A stretch of DNA of 64,000 nt from Bin76 sp963665765 (GTDB taxonomy: Bacteria > Actinomycetota > Acidimicrobiia > Spongiisociales > ZC4RG35): contig OY762464.1 of the NCBI GenBank assembly GCA_963665765.1, forward strand, positions 992,001 to 1,056,000, written 5' to 3'. Under the pieces are notes generated by a model that saw nothing but the letters and a program-made list of their open reading frames with translations, was not told the origin of the DNA and made no database searches. Position 1 is the stretch's first letter; each line of letters opens with the position of its first letter. Below are positions 34,877 through 44,160 of this stretch, piece by piece. The position numbers and the translations under genes were made by a program.

Positions 34877-36207
34877 TTCAGCTCCTGTTCCCAGTCCCAG
34901 GTCTCCAGATTGTGCTTGATGCGCTGCAGGAACAACACCGCGGTGGACCCGTCGAAGGCCCGGTGGTCCCATGAGAACCCCAGGAACCCGGTGTGCCGAA
35001 TGGCCAAGGCGTCCCGGCCGTCCGAAGTGGTCACGACCACCGGTCGCTTGGCCACCGTGTCGGTGGAGAGGATGGCCGCGTTGGGAACGTTGATGATCGG
35101 GGCCGACAGGTAAGAACCGTAGGGTCCGGGATTGGTGATGGTGAAGGTGGAGCCGGTCAACTGATCGGGACCCAGCTGCCGACTGCGGGCAGCGGTGGCC
35201 AGACGCCGGATGTGACGAGCCAATCCCGCCAATCGGAGATCCTCGGCGTTGCGGATGGTCACCACCACCAGACCCTGCTGGTCCAGATCGACCGCGATCC
35301 CCAGGTGCACCCGGTCGTGATACACCGACCGGCGTTTCTCCAGGTAAAAGGAACTGTTCACCACCGGGAAGGCCCGCAGGGCATCAATCACCGCCCGACA
35401 CACAAAGGGCAGATAGGTGAGGGAGAATCCCTCTTCTCGTTGGAAACGCTCCCGGTGGGCGGCCCGCACCTCGGCGATGGGCTCGTAGTCCACCTCCATG
35501 GCGCTCCACACATGGGCGGCCGTGCGACGGGACCGGATCATGTTCTCCGCGATCCGGACCCGCATCCTGCTCAGATCGGTCTTCTCCCGGGGCTCATCCC
35601 CCATGGTGGCCACGGCCGGCAAACTCGGAGAGGGGACCGGCGTCACGGGCGTCGGAGGAACGGCGGTCGGGGTCCTCGGAGCAGGCGCCGTGACGGACGG
35701 GGAGGGAAGAGTCGCCAGATAGGCCTCCACATCCCGGCGGGACACTCTGCCGCCCTGCCCGGTTCCCTGAATCAGACTGATGTCTATCCCGTGTCGACGG
35801 ACCAAGCGACGGACTACCGGAGAGAGCCGCATGGACCCCTTCGGAGGAGAAGACGTCGGGGGCGCCGCCGCCGGGACGGCTGCCACCGATGGGGCTTCGG
35901 CCGGCGGCGCGGCCGCCGATGAGGGCGGTTCGGCCGGCGGAGCGGGGTCTTCGGGCGGGGCGGCGCTCTCCGCCGCGCCCACCAGGCACAGTTCCGTTCC
36001 CACCTCCACTGTCTCCCCCTCCTCCACCAATATCTCCAGCATCGTCCCCGTCACCGGCGAGGGGACCTCGGTGTCCACTTTGTCGGTGGAGATCTCCACC
36101 ACCGCCTCTCCCTGGGCGATGGCGTCCCCCACCCCTTTGGCCCACCGCAGGATGGTTCCCTCGGTGATCGTCTCTCCCAGTTGGGGCATGGAGATGGTGG
36201 TGGTCAT
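34873..36207 (-). CDS. 2-oxoacid dehydrogenase E2, dihydrolipoamide acyltransferase
   Basis: 444 residues. One lipoyl domain (residues 1-76; the modified lysine is in EISTDKVDTEVPSP), an Ala/Pro-rich flexible linker, a peripheral subunit-binding domain (LSPVVRRLVRRHGIDISLIQGTGQGGRVSRRDVEAYL), a second linker, and the catalytic domain ending in WDHRAFDGSTAVLF with the HxxxDG active site. The acyl substrate (succinyl, acetyl or branched-chain) cannot be fixed from sequence alone; the IRSRRTAAHVWSAMEVDYEPI segment resembles the actinobacterial SucB/DlaT group. It lies between lpdA and the lipoate-making fusion, a coherent operon. Confidence 0.9.
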   Translation of the reverse strand: MTTTISMPQLGETITEGTILRWAKGVGDAIAQGEAVVEISTDKVDTEVPSPVTGTMLEILVEEGETVEVGTELCLVGAAESAAPPEDPAPPAEPPSSAAAPPAEAPSVAAVPAAAPPTSSPPKGSMRLSPVVRRLVRRHGIDISLIQGTGQGGRVSRRDVEAYLATLPSPSVTAPAPRTPTAVPPTPVTPVPSPSLPAVATMGDEPREKTDLSRMRVRIAENMIRSRRTAAHVWSAMEVDYEPIAEVRAAHRERFQREEGFSLTYLPFVCRAVIDALRAFPVVNSSFYLEKRRSVYHDRVHLGIAVDLDQQGLVVVTIRNAEDLRLAGLARHIRRLATAARSRQLGPDQLTGSTFTITNPGPYGSYLSAPIINVPNAAILSTDTVAKRPVVVTTSDGRDALAIRHTGFLGFSWDHRAFDGSTAVLFLQRIKHNLETWDWEQELK

Positions 36208-36221
36208 AAGGCTCCTTTTCG

Positions 36222-37595
36222 TCAGTGCAGACTGCGGCCCGAGGCTGACAGCAGTGTCTCTCCCACCGCCTCCGACAGCGTGGGATGGGCGTGAATGAAG
36301 GCGGCCGCTTCCTCGGGCAAGGCTTCCCAGCCCACCGCGTACATCAGTTCATGGATCATCTCCCCGGCCTGTGGTCCCACCACGGACGCCCCCAGCAACG
36401 GTCCGCCCTTCTCCGCCACCACTTTTACCATCCCCTGGCTCTGGCCGATAATGAGCGCTCTCCCCACGCCGCCGAACGGATGCTTGGTGACTTCCACTTC
36501 CATTCCCCGCGCCGCTGCCTCGGCGGCGCTGATTCCCACTTCCGCCACCTCCGGATGCGTGTAGGTGACCCGGGGGATCACCCGGTAGTCGACCGGCGCC
36601 GATTCACCGGTGGCGATCCGGGTGGCAGCGGCGATTCCCTCGGCAAAGGCGGCGTGAGCCAACTGGGGAGTGCCGGCCACGATGTCTCCCACCGCGAACA
36701 AACCGGGTTCGGCGGTCTCCATGGTCTGCAGATCCACCTCGACATACCCGCGGTTCGTCTCGGCCCGCACCGAATCCAACCCGATGCCGTCGGTGTTCGG
36801 TCCCCTGCCCACCGCCACCAAGGCCACGTCCACCTCGACGCTTTTGTCCCGAAAAGAGACTGTCACTCCGTCATCGGTTATCCGGGCGGGCTCAACCCCG
36901 GTTTTCAGATAGAACTTCACGCCCCGCTTGGAAAGCTGCCGCATAAGCTGGCGGGAAGCATCGGCATCCCCTCCGGGGATCAATTGCTTTTCCAATTCGA
37001 AGACGTGCACCTGCGAGCCCAGATCCACCAGAAGGGAGGCAAACTCGCAGCCGATCACCCCCCCACCGATGATCGCCACCCGCTCGGGACGGGAAGACCA
37101 GTTCACCGCATGATCCGAAGTTACGATCCGATGGCCGTCGATCTCCCAGCCGGGGATGCTCCGGGCGTGGGAACCGGTCGCCAACACCACCGCGCCCCCT
37201 TCCGGAGTCCGTTCCCCCTCCACCTCCACTCTTCCGGGGCCCGCCAGCCTCCCTCGACCGGAGATCACCTTCACTCCCCGCCGACGGAGCAGACCCCCGA
37301 GGCCGGTCACCAATTGATTGACCACCCGGTCTTTGCGGGCCAGCGCCGCCCCCCAATCCAATTCGGGACTCGAAGTCATCACCCCGAAGTCCCCCGCCTT
37401 CTTCACGGTGGAAAACACCTCGGCCACCTGCAACCACTGCTTGGCCGGGATGCACCCGCGCAAAAGGCACGTCCCTCCCGGCTTTTCCTGCTCCACCAGC
37501 GCCACGGAAAGGCCGAAATTGCGGGCATAGAGGGCGGTGGCGTATCCCCCCGGACCCCCGCCCAGGATCACGATGTCGAACTTGGATCCCCTCAT
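36222..37595 (-). CDS. lpdA: Dihydrolipoyl dehydrogenase (E3)
   Basis: 457 residues, an FAD flavoprotein reoxidising the dihydrolipoyl arm of E2 with NAD+. FAD-binding GGGPGGYATALYA, the redox disulfide in GGTCLLRGCIPAKQWL, NAD-binding GGGVIGCEFASLLVDLG, and the C-terminal HAHPTLSEAVGETLL with the catalytic histidine-glutamate pair. The usual length is about 460. The stop lies 14 bases before the E2 ATG, so both are cotranscribed, lpdA first. Confidence 0.95.
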   Translation of the reverse strand: MRGSKFDIVILGGGPGGYATALYARNFGLSVALVEQEKPGGTCLLRGCIPAKQWLQVAEVFSTVKKAGDFGVMTSSPELDWGAALARKDRVVNQLVTGLGGLLRRRGVKVISGRGRLAGPGRVEVEGERTPEGGAVVLATGSHARSIPGWEIDGHRIVTSDHAVNWSSRPERVAIIGGGVIGCEFASLLVDLGSQVHVFELEKQLIPGGDADASRQLMRQLSKRGVKFYLKTGVEPARITDDGVTVSFRDKSVEVDVALVAVGRGPNTDGIGLDSVRAETNRGYVEVDLQTMETAEPGLFAVGDIVAGTPQLAHAAFAEGIAAATRIATGESAPVDYRVIPRVTYTHPEVAEVGISAAEAAARGMEVEVTKHPFGGVGRALIIGQSQGMVKVVAEKGGPLLGASVVGPQAGEMIHELMYAVGWEALPEEAAAFIHAHPTLSEAVGETLLSASGRSLH

Positions 37596-37657
37596 CGAAC
37601 AGAGTCACAGTAGGTCATGACCCTTATTTTATCTTCCTCGGTCATATCATCAGCGGG

Positions 37658-37750
37658 GTGCCCACCCGGTATCTGATTATCGCCTCCGCAGTGGTGGGTC
37701 TGGCCATCCTGGTGGCCGGGGCGATTTGGTTCCTGCGGCTCTATCTCTAA
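37658..37750 (+). CDS. Possible 30-residue membrane peptide
   Basis: GTG-started frame: VPTRYLIIASAVVGLAILVAGAIWFLRLYL, a clean single transmembrane helix with a basic N-terminal side. It lies in the gap between lpdA and the convergent oxidoreductase gene, whose stop it overlaps by two bases. The frame is open upstream without an ATG. There is no Shine-Dalgarno sequence. The composition is suggestive, but I recognise no family. Confidence 0.3.
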   Translation: MPTRYLIIASAVVGLAILVAGAIWFLRLYL

Positions 37751-38661
37751 CCGGGGGCCATGGCCTCCACCGCCGCCTCGATACCCTCCTCCCCCACCGG
37801 AACCGGGCGTATCACCAGTTCATCGAGTCCGCAACCGTCATAGGAGCGAAGAGCTGCGCGGCACTCTTGCGGCGTCCCGGCGATTCCCAGAGAGTCCGCC
37901 GCGGCCGGAACGTCGTCCGGGTCGAGTCCTTGCCGGGCAATGTGCCTCCGGTAGGCCGGCAACCGCAGATACTGACCCAGCTCGGCGGCGAGGGCCTTTC
38001 GAGCCGCATTCGGATCCGAGGAGACCGCCACCCGCACGTAGGCGGCGAGGTGGAAAAAGGACGATCCCCGCTCGAATCCGCGCAGCCATTCGGAAGTGGA
38101 TAGCAGGTGGGATGCGGTGGACCAGTTGAGCAACACCCCGTCGGCCTCCCGGACGGCCAGTTCCAGCATGCGCGGCCCCATCGCGCCGACCACCGTCCAC
38201 AGCGGACCCGCCGGCATCAGCCCCAGCCGGGCGCCCTCCACCGAGAACACCCGGCCATGATGGGTCGTCCGGGCGCCGTGGCGAAGCCCGCTCACGATCT
38301 TGAGATAGTCGGAGACCGCCTGAAGCGGCGAAGAGAGGTCGAAGCCGAAGTAGCGACGGGCCATCACCGGATGCCCGGCGCCGATTCCCAGCACCATCCG
38401 GGCCGGGCCGGCCGCGGCGGCGATCGAGGCGGCGCCCATGGCGGCCCCCATGGGAGAGCGAACATACACCGGCAACACCCCGGTAGCGAGACGGATCCGG
38501 GTGGTAGCCGCGGCCCATGCCGCCAAGGTGGAGAACGCCTCCCGGGCGACCGACTCGTTGGTCCACGCCGCGTGATAGCCAAGTTGCTCGGCCCGCACCA
38601 CCACCTCGGTGAGTCGCCGGGAGGAGAGGCGCGGATCGACCAGGGAGACGCCGGTCTCCAT
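37747..38661 (-). CDS. LLM class (luciferase-like) oxidoreductase, probably F420-dependent
   Basis: 304 residues from the ATG at 38661, sharing one base with the previous stop (TGATG). It starts METGVSLVDPRLSSRRLTEVVVRAEQLGYHAAWTNESV and continues RIRLATGVLPVYVRSPMGAAMGAASIA, the pattern of luciferase-like monooxygenases of the F420 group. LGIGAGHPVMARRYFG and LWTVVGAMGPRMLELAVREADGVLLNW are further family matches. Such enzymes reduce or oxidise small molecules with F420H2 or FMN; the substrate is unknown. The long open frame upstream to 39243 has no homology and overlaps other genes. Confidence 0.85.
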   Translation of the reverse strand: METGVSLVDPRLSSRRLTEVVVRAEQLGYHAAWTNESVAREAFSTLAAWAAATTRIRLATGVLPVYVRSPMGAAMGAASIAAAAGPARMVLGIGAGHPVMARRYFGFDLSSPLQAVSDYLKIVSGLRHGARTTHHGRVFSVEGARLGLMPAGPLWTVVGAMGPRMLELAVREADGVLLNWSTASHLLSTSEWLRGFERGSSFFHLAAYVRVAVSSDPNAARKALAAELGQYLRLPAYRRHIARQGLDPDDVPAAADSLGIAGTPQECRAALRSYDGCGLDELVIRPVPVGEEGIEAAVEAMAPG

Positions 38662-38990
38662 CAGAAGGATCCCGGGACGGGAACCTCCGCCCGACAGTTG
38701 GGGCAGATGGCGGTTTGGACGGCGCCCACGATGAAACTGAACGAGCACTGTGCGCAGGTGATCCGCGGGGAGGGAACCTCGGGCGGGGGAGGGGGCGCAA
38801 GCGGAGGTTCGGGCTGTTGAACGCCGGGGTATCCCGGCCCCGGACCTCCCGGGGGAGCGCCGGGCGGCATGCCACCCGGGCCGGGAACCGGCCCTTTCAC
38901 TTGGTTCATCGCCCCACAGTTCGGGCATGAAAAGCGTCCGGGACGGCTTATCGTGACATTTTGACGACAGGCGCCGCATCTGACTCTCAT
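38661..38990 (-). CDS. Double zinc-ribbon protein
   Basis: 109 residues with a CxxC...CxxC ribbon at each end: MRVRCGACRQN...FSCPNCGA at the start and ITCAQCSFSF...ICPNCRAEV at the end. A Gly/Pro-rich flexible spacer of about 45 residues joins them. It is reminiscent of short actinobacterial zinc-ribbon proteins of unknown role; protein-protein or nucleic-acid binding is plausible. It sits between a small membrane protein (three-base gap) and the LLM oxidoreductase (one-base overlap), so these three genes form one translational unit. Confidence 0.75.
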   Translation of the reverse strand: MRVRCGACRQNVTISRPGRFSCPNCGAMNQVKGPVPGPGGMPPGAPPGGPGPGYPGVQQPEPPLAPPPPPEVPSPRITCAQCSFSFIVGAVQTAICPNCRAEVPVPGSF

Positions 38991-38993
38991 GGT

Positions 38994-39455
38994 TCAACCT
39001 TTCTCCTCTTCCGCCAACTCGTCGGTGGCGCCGACTCTCTCTCCCACTGCCCCGATGCCGTCCAGGTATTCGGCTTCCAACTCCAAGACTGCGCGGATGT
39101 CGTCTGAGGGTATCTCGATCCCGTGCCGTCCGGCAATTTGGCGGCCGATGTATTCGATGGAGGACTCCGAGCCGCCCGCCACCGTCTCCACCGGACGGCG
39201 CCGGTCTTTTTGGGCCAAACCCTGCAGGTAAAAGACTTCCCACTCGACGATCCGCTGTATCCCGGCCTCCCCCACCCGTTTCCGAATCTCGGGGGCCAGG
39301 TTGTCCCTTATGAAACGCCGCGCGTCGGATACAACGTACACCGCCCCCTCTTCGGTCTTTCGCCGTTTAGCCTCCTGCCACAGAAGAATCGCCACCAGGG
39401 AAAGAAACACCGCTCCCAGCAGGGCGCCCAAGGCGACCGTGGTGAGCCCCGACAT
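38994..39455 (-). CDS. Single-pass membrane protein with cytoplasmic helical domain
   Basis: 153 residues from the ATG at 39455. MSGLTTVALGALLGAVFLSLVAILLW is one N-terminal transmembrane helix, followed by a basic EAKRRK stop-transfer sequence. The remainder is charged and mostly helical (RRFIRDNLAPEIRKRVGEAGIQRIVEWEVFYLQGLA and AVLELEAEYLDGIGAVG). A TTG at 39476 that overlaps the acyl-CoA dehydrogenase stop is an alternative start. No family is recognised. It is conserved in context with the zinc-ribbon gene only as far as this window shows. Confidence 0.65.
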   Translation of the reverse strand: MSGLTTVALGALLGAVFLSLVAILLWQEAKRRKTEEGAVYVVSDARRFIRDNLAPEIRKRVGEAGIQRIVEWEVFYLQGLAQKDRRRPVETVAGGSESSIEYIGRQIAGRHGIEIPSDDIRAVLELEAEYLDGIGAVGERVGATDELAEEEKG

Positions 39456-39472
39456 TCCCGGCGCCCGGGGGC

Positions 39473-40597
39473 TCAAAGACCCAGTTGAACGGCGATCTTC
39501 TCCCGGTGATGGGACGGGTCGCCGAACAGCAGCTCCGAACTTTTGGCGCGCTTGAAATACAGATGGGCATCGTGCTCCCAGGTAAAACCGATGCCGCCAT
39601 GGATCTGGATGTTCTCCCCCGCCGAGGAAAAATAGGCCCCAGAGCAGTATGACTTGGCGAGACCGGCCATCAGGCGCCGCTCCTCGTTGTCCTCACTCAC
39701 CGCCCAGGCGGCGTAATACGCTGCGGAACGGGCCGACTCAACCTGGGCGAGCATGTCGGCGCACTTGTGCTTGATGGCCTGGAAGGAACCGATGGGGCGA
39801 CCGAACTGCTTGCGGACCTTGGCGTAGGCGACCGCCATCTCCAAACAGGCCTGGGCGCCTCCCACCTGTTCGGCCGACAGCGCCACCGCCGCCTTTTCCA
39901 GCATCCTCTCCAAGATCGGCCATCCGCCCCCCTCGGGCCCCAGGAGGGCGTCGGGACCCACTTGCACATCGCGCAATTGGATCTCGGCCTGCTTGCGGGT
40001 CTGATCCATGGTCTGAAGCATCCGGCGATCAAGACCTTCGGCGGCGGTGGGCACCAGGAACAGAGAGACTCCCGCCTCGGTGCGAGCCGCCACCACCACC
40101 AGATCGGCAATGTGCCCGTCCAATACAAAACTCTTCGTCCCGTCCAAGATCCAGCCTCCCCCCGAAGGCGCCCGGGCCACCGCAGTGACGCCGTCTGAGT
40201 CCCAGCGCCCGTTCGGTTCGGTGAACGCCACCGTGGCCAACAGTTCCCCCTGGGCAATCGCCGGGAGGATATCGCCCTTCTGCCGCTCGTCACCGGCCTC
40301 CTCCACCACCGTGGCGGCCATCACCACCGTGGAAAGGAACGGAGCGCAGAACAACGATCTCCCCTGCTCTTCCAGCAGCACGAACAACTCGAGAAAGCTG
40401 AAACCCGCCCCTCCCCATTCCTCGGGGATGGCCATACCCAGCCAGCCCATCTCGGCGATCGCCGCCCACTGGCTCGGTTCGTAGCCGTGCTCGGTGTCCA
40501 TCAGCCGACGAACCGTGGTCATGGGACAGTTCTCATCCAGCCATTGCCGGGTGTAGCGGCGCAATTCTTCCTGTTCTTGGGTAAAAGAAAAATTCAT
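39473..40597 (-). CDS. Acyl-CoA dehydrogenase family protein
   Basis: 374 residues. N-terminal helical domain (FSFTQEQEELRRYTRQWLDENCP), middle beta domain (TVAFTEPNGRWD...WILDGTKSFVLDG), and C-terminal helices with ARKQFGRPIGSFQAIKHKCADMLAQVESA and QIHGGIGFTWEHDAHLYFKRAKSSELLFG. The residue at the usual catalytic-base site near the end of the C-terminal region is not obvious, so the substrate class (fatty acyl or other) is left open. Overlaps the Lon-like gene by four bases upstream. Confidence 0.88.
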   Translation of the reverse strand: MNFSFTQEQEELRRYTRQWLDENCPMTTVRRLMDTEHGYEPSQWAAIAEMGWLGMAIPEEWGGAGFSFLELFVLLEEQGRSLFCAPFLSTVVMAATVVEEAGDERQKGDILPAIAQGELLATVAFTEPNGRWDSDGVTAVARAPSGGGWILDGTKSFVLDGHIADLVVVAARTEAGVSLFLVPTAAEGLDRRMLQTMDQTRKQAEIQLRDVQVGPDALLGPEGGGWPILERMLEKAAVALSAEQVGGAQACLEMAVAYAKVRKQFGRPIGSFQAIKHKCADMLAQVESARSAAYYAAWAVSEDNEERRLMAGLAKSYCSGAYFSSAGENIQIHGGIGFTWEHDAHLYFKRAKSSELLFGDPSHHREKIAVQLGL

Positions 40598-41628
40598 TGT
40601 GTCTCCCGAGCCGCTGCCTTGCCTTCCCGAAGATAACCTACCGCGTCGGAGATTGTCTCCACCGCCACAATCTCGACATCCACCGGGGCGGTGGTCGCCT
40701 CCGCGTAGTTGCCCCGCGGCACCAACACCACGTCCGCGCCGGCGGCCTCGGCGGCCACCAGCTTTTGACGTATCCCTCCAATGGCCCCCACCGATCCGTC
40801 CATGCTGATAGTTCCGGTCCCCGCCACCACCCGCCCTTCGGTGAGACTGCCCTCTTCCAAAAGATCGATCACGGCCAAGGTGTAGATCATCCCCGCCGAG
40901 GGGCCTCCATAGTTGGCGGAGTCGATTTCAATCGGATAGGCCGTGGAGGCGGTGATGCCGACCATGGCCCGGTCGGGCGCGTCGGGATTGGAGTGCAGGG
41001 CAAAACCGAGCGGAATCCGCTCTTCGCCCCGAACCACCGTCACCTCCACCCGATCCCCCGGTTGGCGACTTTCCAGAATCCCGCGGATGTTCTCCACCGT
41101 CCGGACCGGCCGGTTTTCCATCTCCACCACCAGGTCGCCTTCGGCCAAGGTGTCCGCAGCCGGGGCATCGGAGAAGATCCCCACCACCTTTACCCCCTCC
41201 GCCAGGGTCTCATCCAGGTCCAGTTCGGCCAGGGCCACCGCCACGGCGATATCCTTGGACCTCTCCATGGCCTGCAGACCTCTCCGGCGGGCATCCTCAT
41301 CGGTTTCACCCCGAGGGCGAAGCAGATCCCGTTCGATCAGATCTATCCGGCGATCGAAAAACGCCACCGTGGCCTCGTAGAGGTTGACCGGCTGCAAGCT
41401 GACGGTGAGCAGCAGCAACTCTCCGTCGGGCTGGAAAACGGGGTACTCCCGGTCGACGATCACCGCGTCCACCGCATCGCCGGTGGGGCCGGCCGACGCC
41501 GAGAAATAGGGCAGCTCGATCAACCATCCGACGGGGGTCAACAGGGTCAGCACCGCCGCCGTCCACAACAGAACCAACCACCGGGGCTGGGAACGGGGTG
41601 GAGCAGGGGGAGTCTCGTTATCGGTCAT
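40594..41628 (-). CDS. Lon-like (S16) serine protease with PDZ domain, membrane-anchored
   Basis: 344 residues. One N-terminal transmembrane helix (WLVLLWTAAVLTLLTPVGWLIELPYF), a PDZ domain (about 130-205; VVGIFSDAPAADTLAEGDLVVEM) and a C-terminal Lon protease domain. The catalytic serine is in GGPSAGMIYTLAVIDLL and the lysine in GGIRQKLVAAEAAGADV. There is no ATPase domain, as in the actinobacterial and firmicute YlbL type. It is probably extracytoplasmic. The ATG at 41628 replaces a TTG at 41637. It overlaps the acyl-CoA dehydrogenase start by four bases. Confidence 0.88.
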   Translation of the reverse strand: MTDNETPPAPPRSQPRWLVLLWTAAVLTLLTPVGWLIELPYFSASAGPTGDAVDAVIVDREYPVFQPDGELLLLTVSLQPVNLYEATVAFFDRRIDLIERDLLRPRGETDEDARRRGLQAMERSKDIAVAVALAELDLDETLAEGVKVVGIFSDAPAADTLAEGDLVVEMENRPVRTVENIRGILESRQPGDRVEVTVVRGEERIPLGFALHSNPDAPDRAMVGITASTAYPIEIDSANYGGPSAGMIYTLAVIDLLEEGSLTEGRVVAGTGTISMDGSVGAIGGIRQKLVAAEAAGADVVLVPRGNYAEATTAPVDVEIVAVETISDAVGYLREGKAAARETQ

Positions 41629-41739
41629 CGATCTCAACCCCCAGCGTATATCCCTCTTGGAACAAGTGCCTACGCGCCTTGCTCGGTAACCTGAGTTTCA
41701 CAGCCCCGGTCTTAACCTCAACCTATAAAAGGAGCGCCA

Positions 41740-42339
41740 ATGGCCTTTTTCACCCCGCATCATGAAGTGCTGGCCGCCCGGGTTCGATGGCCTGCCGCCG
41801 CCGTGTCATCGGCGGGAGTCTGGGCCCTGCAGGTGACCGGCTTCGCCCTGTTGACGGCCCTCTTTGCCCAGTTCACCATCAGACTCCCCTTCACCCCGGT
41901 GCCGATCACCGGCCAGACCTTTGCGGTGCTGCTGTCGGGAGCGGCGCTGGGCATGTGGGCGGGAGGGGCCAGCCAATTGCTCTACCTGGTGCTGGGCACC
42001 TTCATGCCCTTCTATGCCGACGGGGCATCGGGAACCGAGGTGCTGTTCGGCGCCACCGGCGGGTATCTCTTCGGGTTTGTGGTGGCCGCCGCCCTGGTCG
42101 GCAAACTGGCCGAGCGCCACCACGACCGGCGGGTCATCTCGGCGGTCACCGCCTTTTTGACCGGAAGCCTGATCATCTATGTCTTCGGAGTGATCGGCCT
42201 GATGGCCGCGGCCGAGATGGATCTGGTCACCGCTCTGGAATTGGGAGTGGCGCCCTTCATCCTGGGAGACGTGATCAAGGCCTATGCCGCCGGTCTGCTG
42301 CTTCCCGCCGCTTGGCGCCTCACCAACCGCAATCAGTAG
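41740..42339 (+). CDS. bioY: Biotin transporter BioY
   Basis: 199 residues, the substrate-binding membrane subunit of an ECF biotin transporter. It has about six helices and the family segments RLPFTPVPITGQTFAVLLSGAALGMWAGGASQLLYLVLG and FGATGGYLFGFVVAAALVG. AAAGGAG lies seven bases before the ATG. No BioM/BioN energy-coupling genes are adjacent, so it either works alone or shares a coupling module encoded elsewhere. A TATAAA lies just upstream of the ribosome-binding site. It is divergent from the Lon-like gene. Confidence 0.92.
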   Translation: MAFFTPHHEVLAARVRWPAAAVSSAGVWALQVTGFALLTALFAQFTIRLPFTPVPITGQTFAVLLSGAALGMWAGGASQLLYLVLGTFMPFYADGASGTEVLFGATGGYLFGFVVAAALVGKLAERHHDRRVISAVTAFLTGSLIIYVFGVIGLMAAAEMDLVTALELGVAPFILGDVIKAYAAGLLLPAAWRLTNRNQ

Positions 42340-42430
42340 TCCATCGGAATCGGGATCAAGGCGGACCGGCTGATCGATCGGTCGCACCCTTGCTGAACCT
42401 GGGACCCCACCGGGGCAGGGATACGACGCC

Positions 42431-44104
42431 ATGCTGAGAATGAGCGGGGGCGAGGCCCTCGTGAAGTCACTGGTCAGAGAGGGCGTGGAGGTGGTGTTCG
42501 GGCTTCCGGGAGTCCAACTGTACGGAATCTACGCCGCACTGCGGGATGAGCCTGCCATCCGCACGATCACCACCCGGCACGAACAGGCCACGACCTATAT
42601 GGCCGACGGCTATGCCCGCGCCACCGGAAAACCGGGAGTCGCCTTGGTAGTTCCGGGTGTGGGTCTATACAACGCGGCCGCCGGCCTGGCAACAGCTTAT
42701 GCCCGATGCTCACCCGTGCTGATCATTGCCGGTCAAATCCCCCGGGATCAGATCGACAAGGGCCTCGGGGGTGTCCATGAGATCGTAGATCAGCCCTCGG
42801 TGGTGCGTCCCGTAACCAAATGGCGACGGAGGGTGCTCACTCCCCAAGACATACCGTATGCAGTGCACGAAGCCTTCCGGCAAATGCGAACCGGGTGTCC
42901 CCGGCCGGTATTGATCGAAATTCCGCCTGATGCGGCAGTGGAGCGAGAAGAAGTCGTCTTGCGGCGCCCCGCGCCCCTTTCCCCCATAGTGCCCAGCCAA
43001 GGACAGCTTCGGGAGGCTGCCCGGGTTATAGCTGAATCGAGTCTCCCCCTGATCTACGCCGGCGGCGGCGTGGCGCGGTCCGACGGGGAAAAAGCTCTGG
43101 TCAAGTTGGTCGAAGCAACCAACATCCCGGTCATCACTTCCGCCGGCGGCAAGGGAACCATACCGGACAACCATCCCCTGTCATACGGTTCCTGCGTAAG
43201 TCCGAGGGGGGAAAGGCATGAGATGAACCAGCTCTTTGAGGTGATGCAATCGGCCGATGTGGTTATCGGGATCGGCACCCGCTTCTCCCTGGGAAATCCG
43301 GCCGGAGAGTCGTCCACCTTGATAAACATCAATATAGATGACAGCGAATTGACCAGAATTCAATCCAACACCATCCCTCTGCACGGGGACGCCCGGGCAA
43401 CTATTGACGCGCTTCTTCCCCTTTTGGACAAAGCCGGAGCAGGAGATCGACCGTCACCAACGGAAGCGGTGGCGGCCGCCAGACGGCTGATTTCCTACTA
43501 CGACATTCAGGACCGCGAACCCCAGTACCCCATCCTGGAGGTGATTCGCCAAGCCATCCCCGAAGATGCTTTTGTCGTCTGGGGGATAACCCAGTTTGGT
43601 TTCTATGCCCGCACTCACTGGCAGGTGCAGCAGCCCAAGACCTACATCGATGCGGGCTACTCATTCAATCTCGGCTACGCGTTCCCCACTGCTCTCGGCG
43701 CTAAAGTGGCCCGGCCCGACCGTCCCGTGGTCTGCATCGTGGGAGACGGCGGTTTCATGTTCAACTCATCCGAGCTCTCCACCGCCTGCAAGTATGGGAT
43801 CAACCTAACAACCATCGTTTTCCGAAATGATGCCTTCGGCAACGTGGCCCGCGATCTCGACGACTTCTTTGACGGAACTTACGAATCCGACCTTCACAAT
43901 CCGGACTTCGTGGAATTTGCGCGAGCGTTCGGAGCAGTCGGCATAAGGGCTGAGCATCCCACCGACCTGGGCGAGCTAATCCCGATCGCCCTCCAACACC
44001 CGAATCCGGTGATCATTGACGTGCCGGTCAAGAACATGCCTTTGCCGCGGGCCAAAGTTCTTCAGCACGTAGCTTCGCTGACCTGGACAGTGCCTCAGAG
44101 CTGA
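42431..44104 (+). CDS. Thiamine-diphosphate enzyme of the acetolactate synthase superfamily
   Basis: 557 residues in the three-domain ThDP layout: pyrimidine-binding domain (VFGLPGVQLYGIYAALRD; catalytic glutamate in TTRHEQATTYMADGYARATG), central domain (LPLIYAGGGVARS), and ThDP-binding domain (IVGDGGFMFNSSELSTACKYGINLTTIVFRNDAFGNV, containing GDG...N). It is clearly related to IlvB but lacks a regulatory subunit gene beside it, and residues that define acetolactate synthase are not obvious, so another carboligase or decarboxylase is likely. It is single, followed by a decayed MFS fragment. Confidence 0.8.
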   Translation: MLRMSGGEALVKSLVREGVEVVFGLPGVQLYGIYAALRDEPAIRTITTRHEQATTYMADGYARATGKPGVALVVPGVGLYNAAAGLATAYARCSPVLIIAGQIPRDQIDKGLGGVHEIVDQPSVVRPVTKWRRRVLTPQDIPYAVHEAFRQMRTGCPRPVLIEIPPDAAVEREEVVLRRPAPLSPIVPSQGQLREAARVIAESSLPLIYAGGGVARSDGEKALVKLVEATNIPVITSAGGKGTIPDNHPLSYGSCVSPRGERHEMNQLFEVMQSADVVIGIGTRFSLGNPAGESSTLININIDDSELTRIQSNTIPLHGDARATIDALLPLLDKAGAGDRPSPTEAVAAARRLISYYDIQDREPQYPILEVIRQAIPEDAFVVWGITQFGFYARTHWQVQQPKTYIDAGYSFNLGYAFPTALGAKVARPDRPVVCIVGDGGFMFNSSELSTACKYGINLTTIVFRNDAFGNVARDLDDFFDGTYESDLHNPDFVEFARAFGAVGIRAEHPTDLGELIPIALQHPNPVIIDVPVKNMPLPRAKVLQHVASLTWTVPQS

Positions 44105-44160
44105 GATGAACAATCAATCCGATCTCCCCGCCAAGAAATCGGGAAGCCCATCCCGATAAT

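Noticed and set aside
34974..35922. Plus-strand frames antisense to the E2 gene
   Set aside because: Antisense to a complete E2 with lipoyl and catalytic domains; the Gly/Arg/His-rich translation is an artefact of the alanine-proline linkers.
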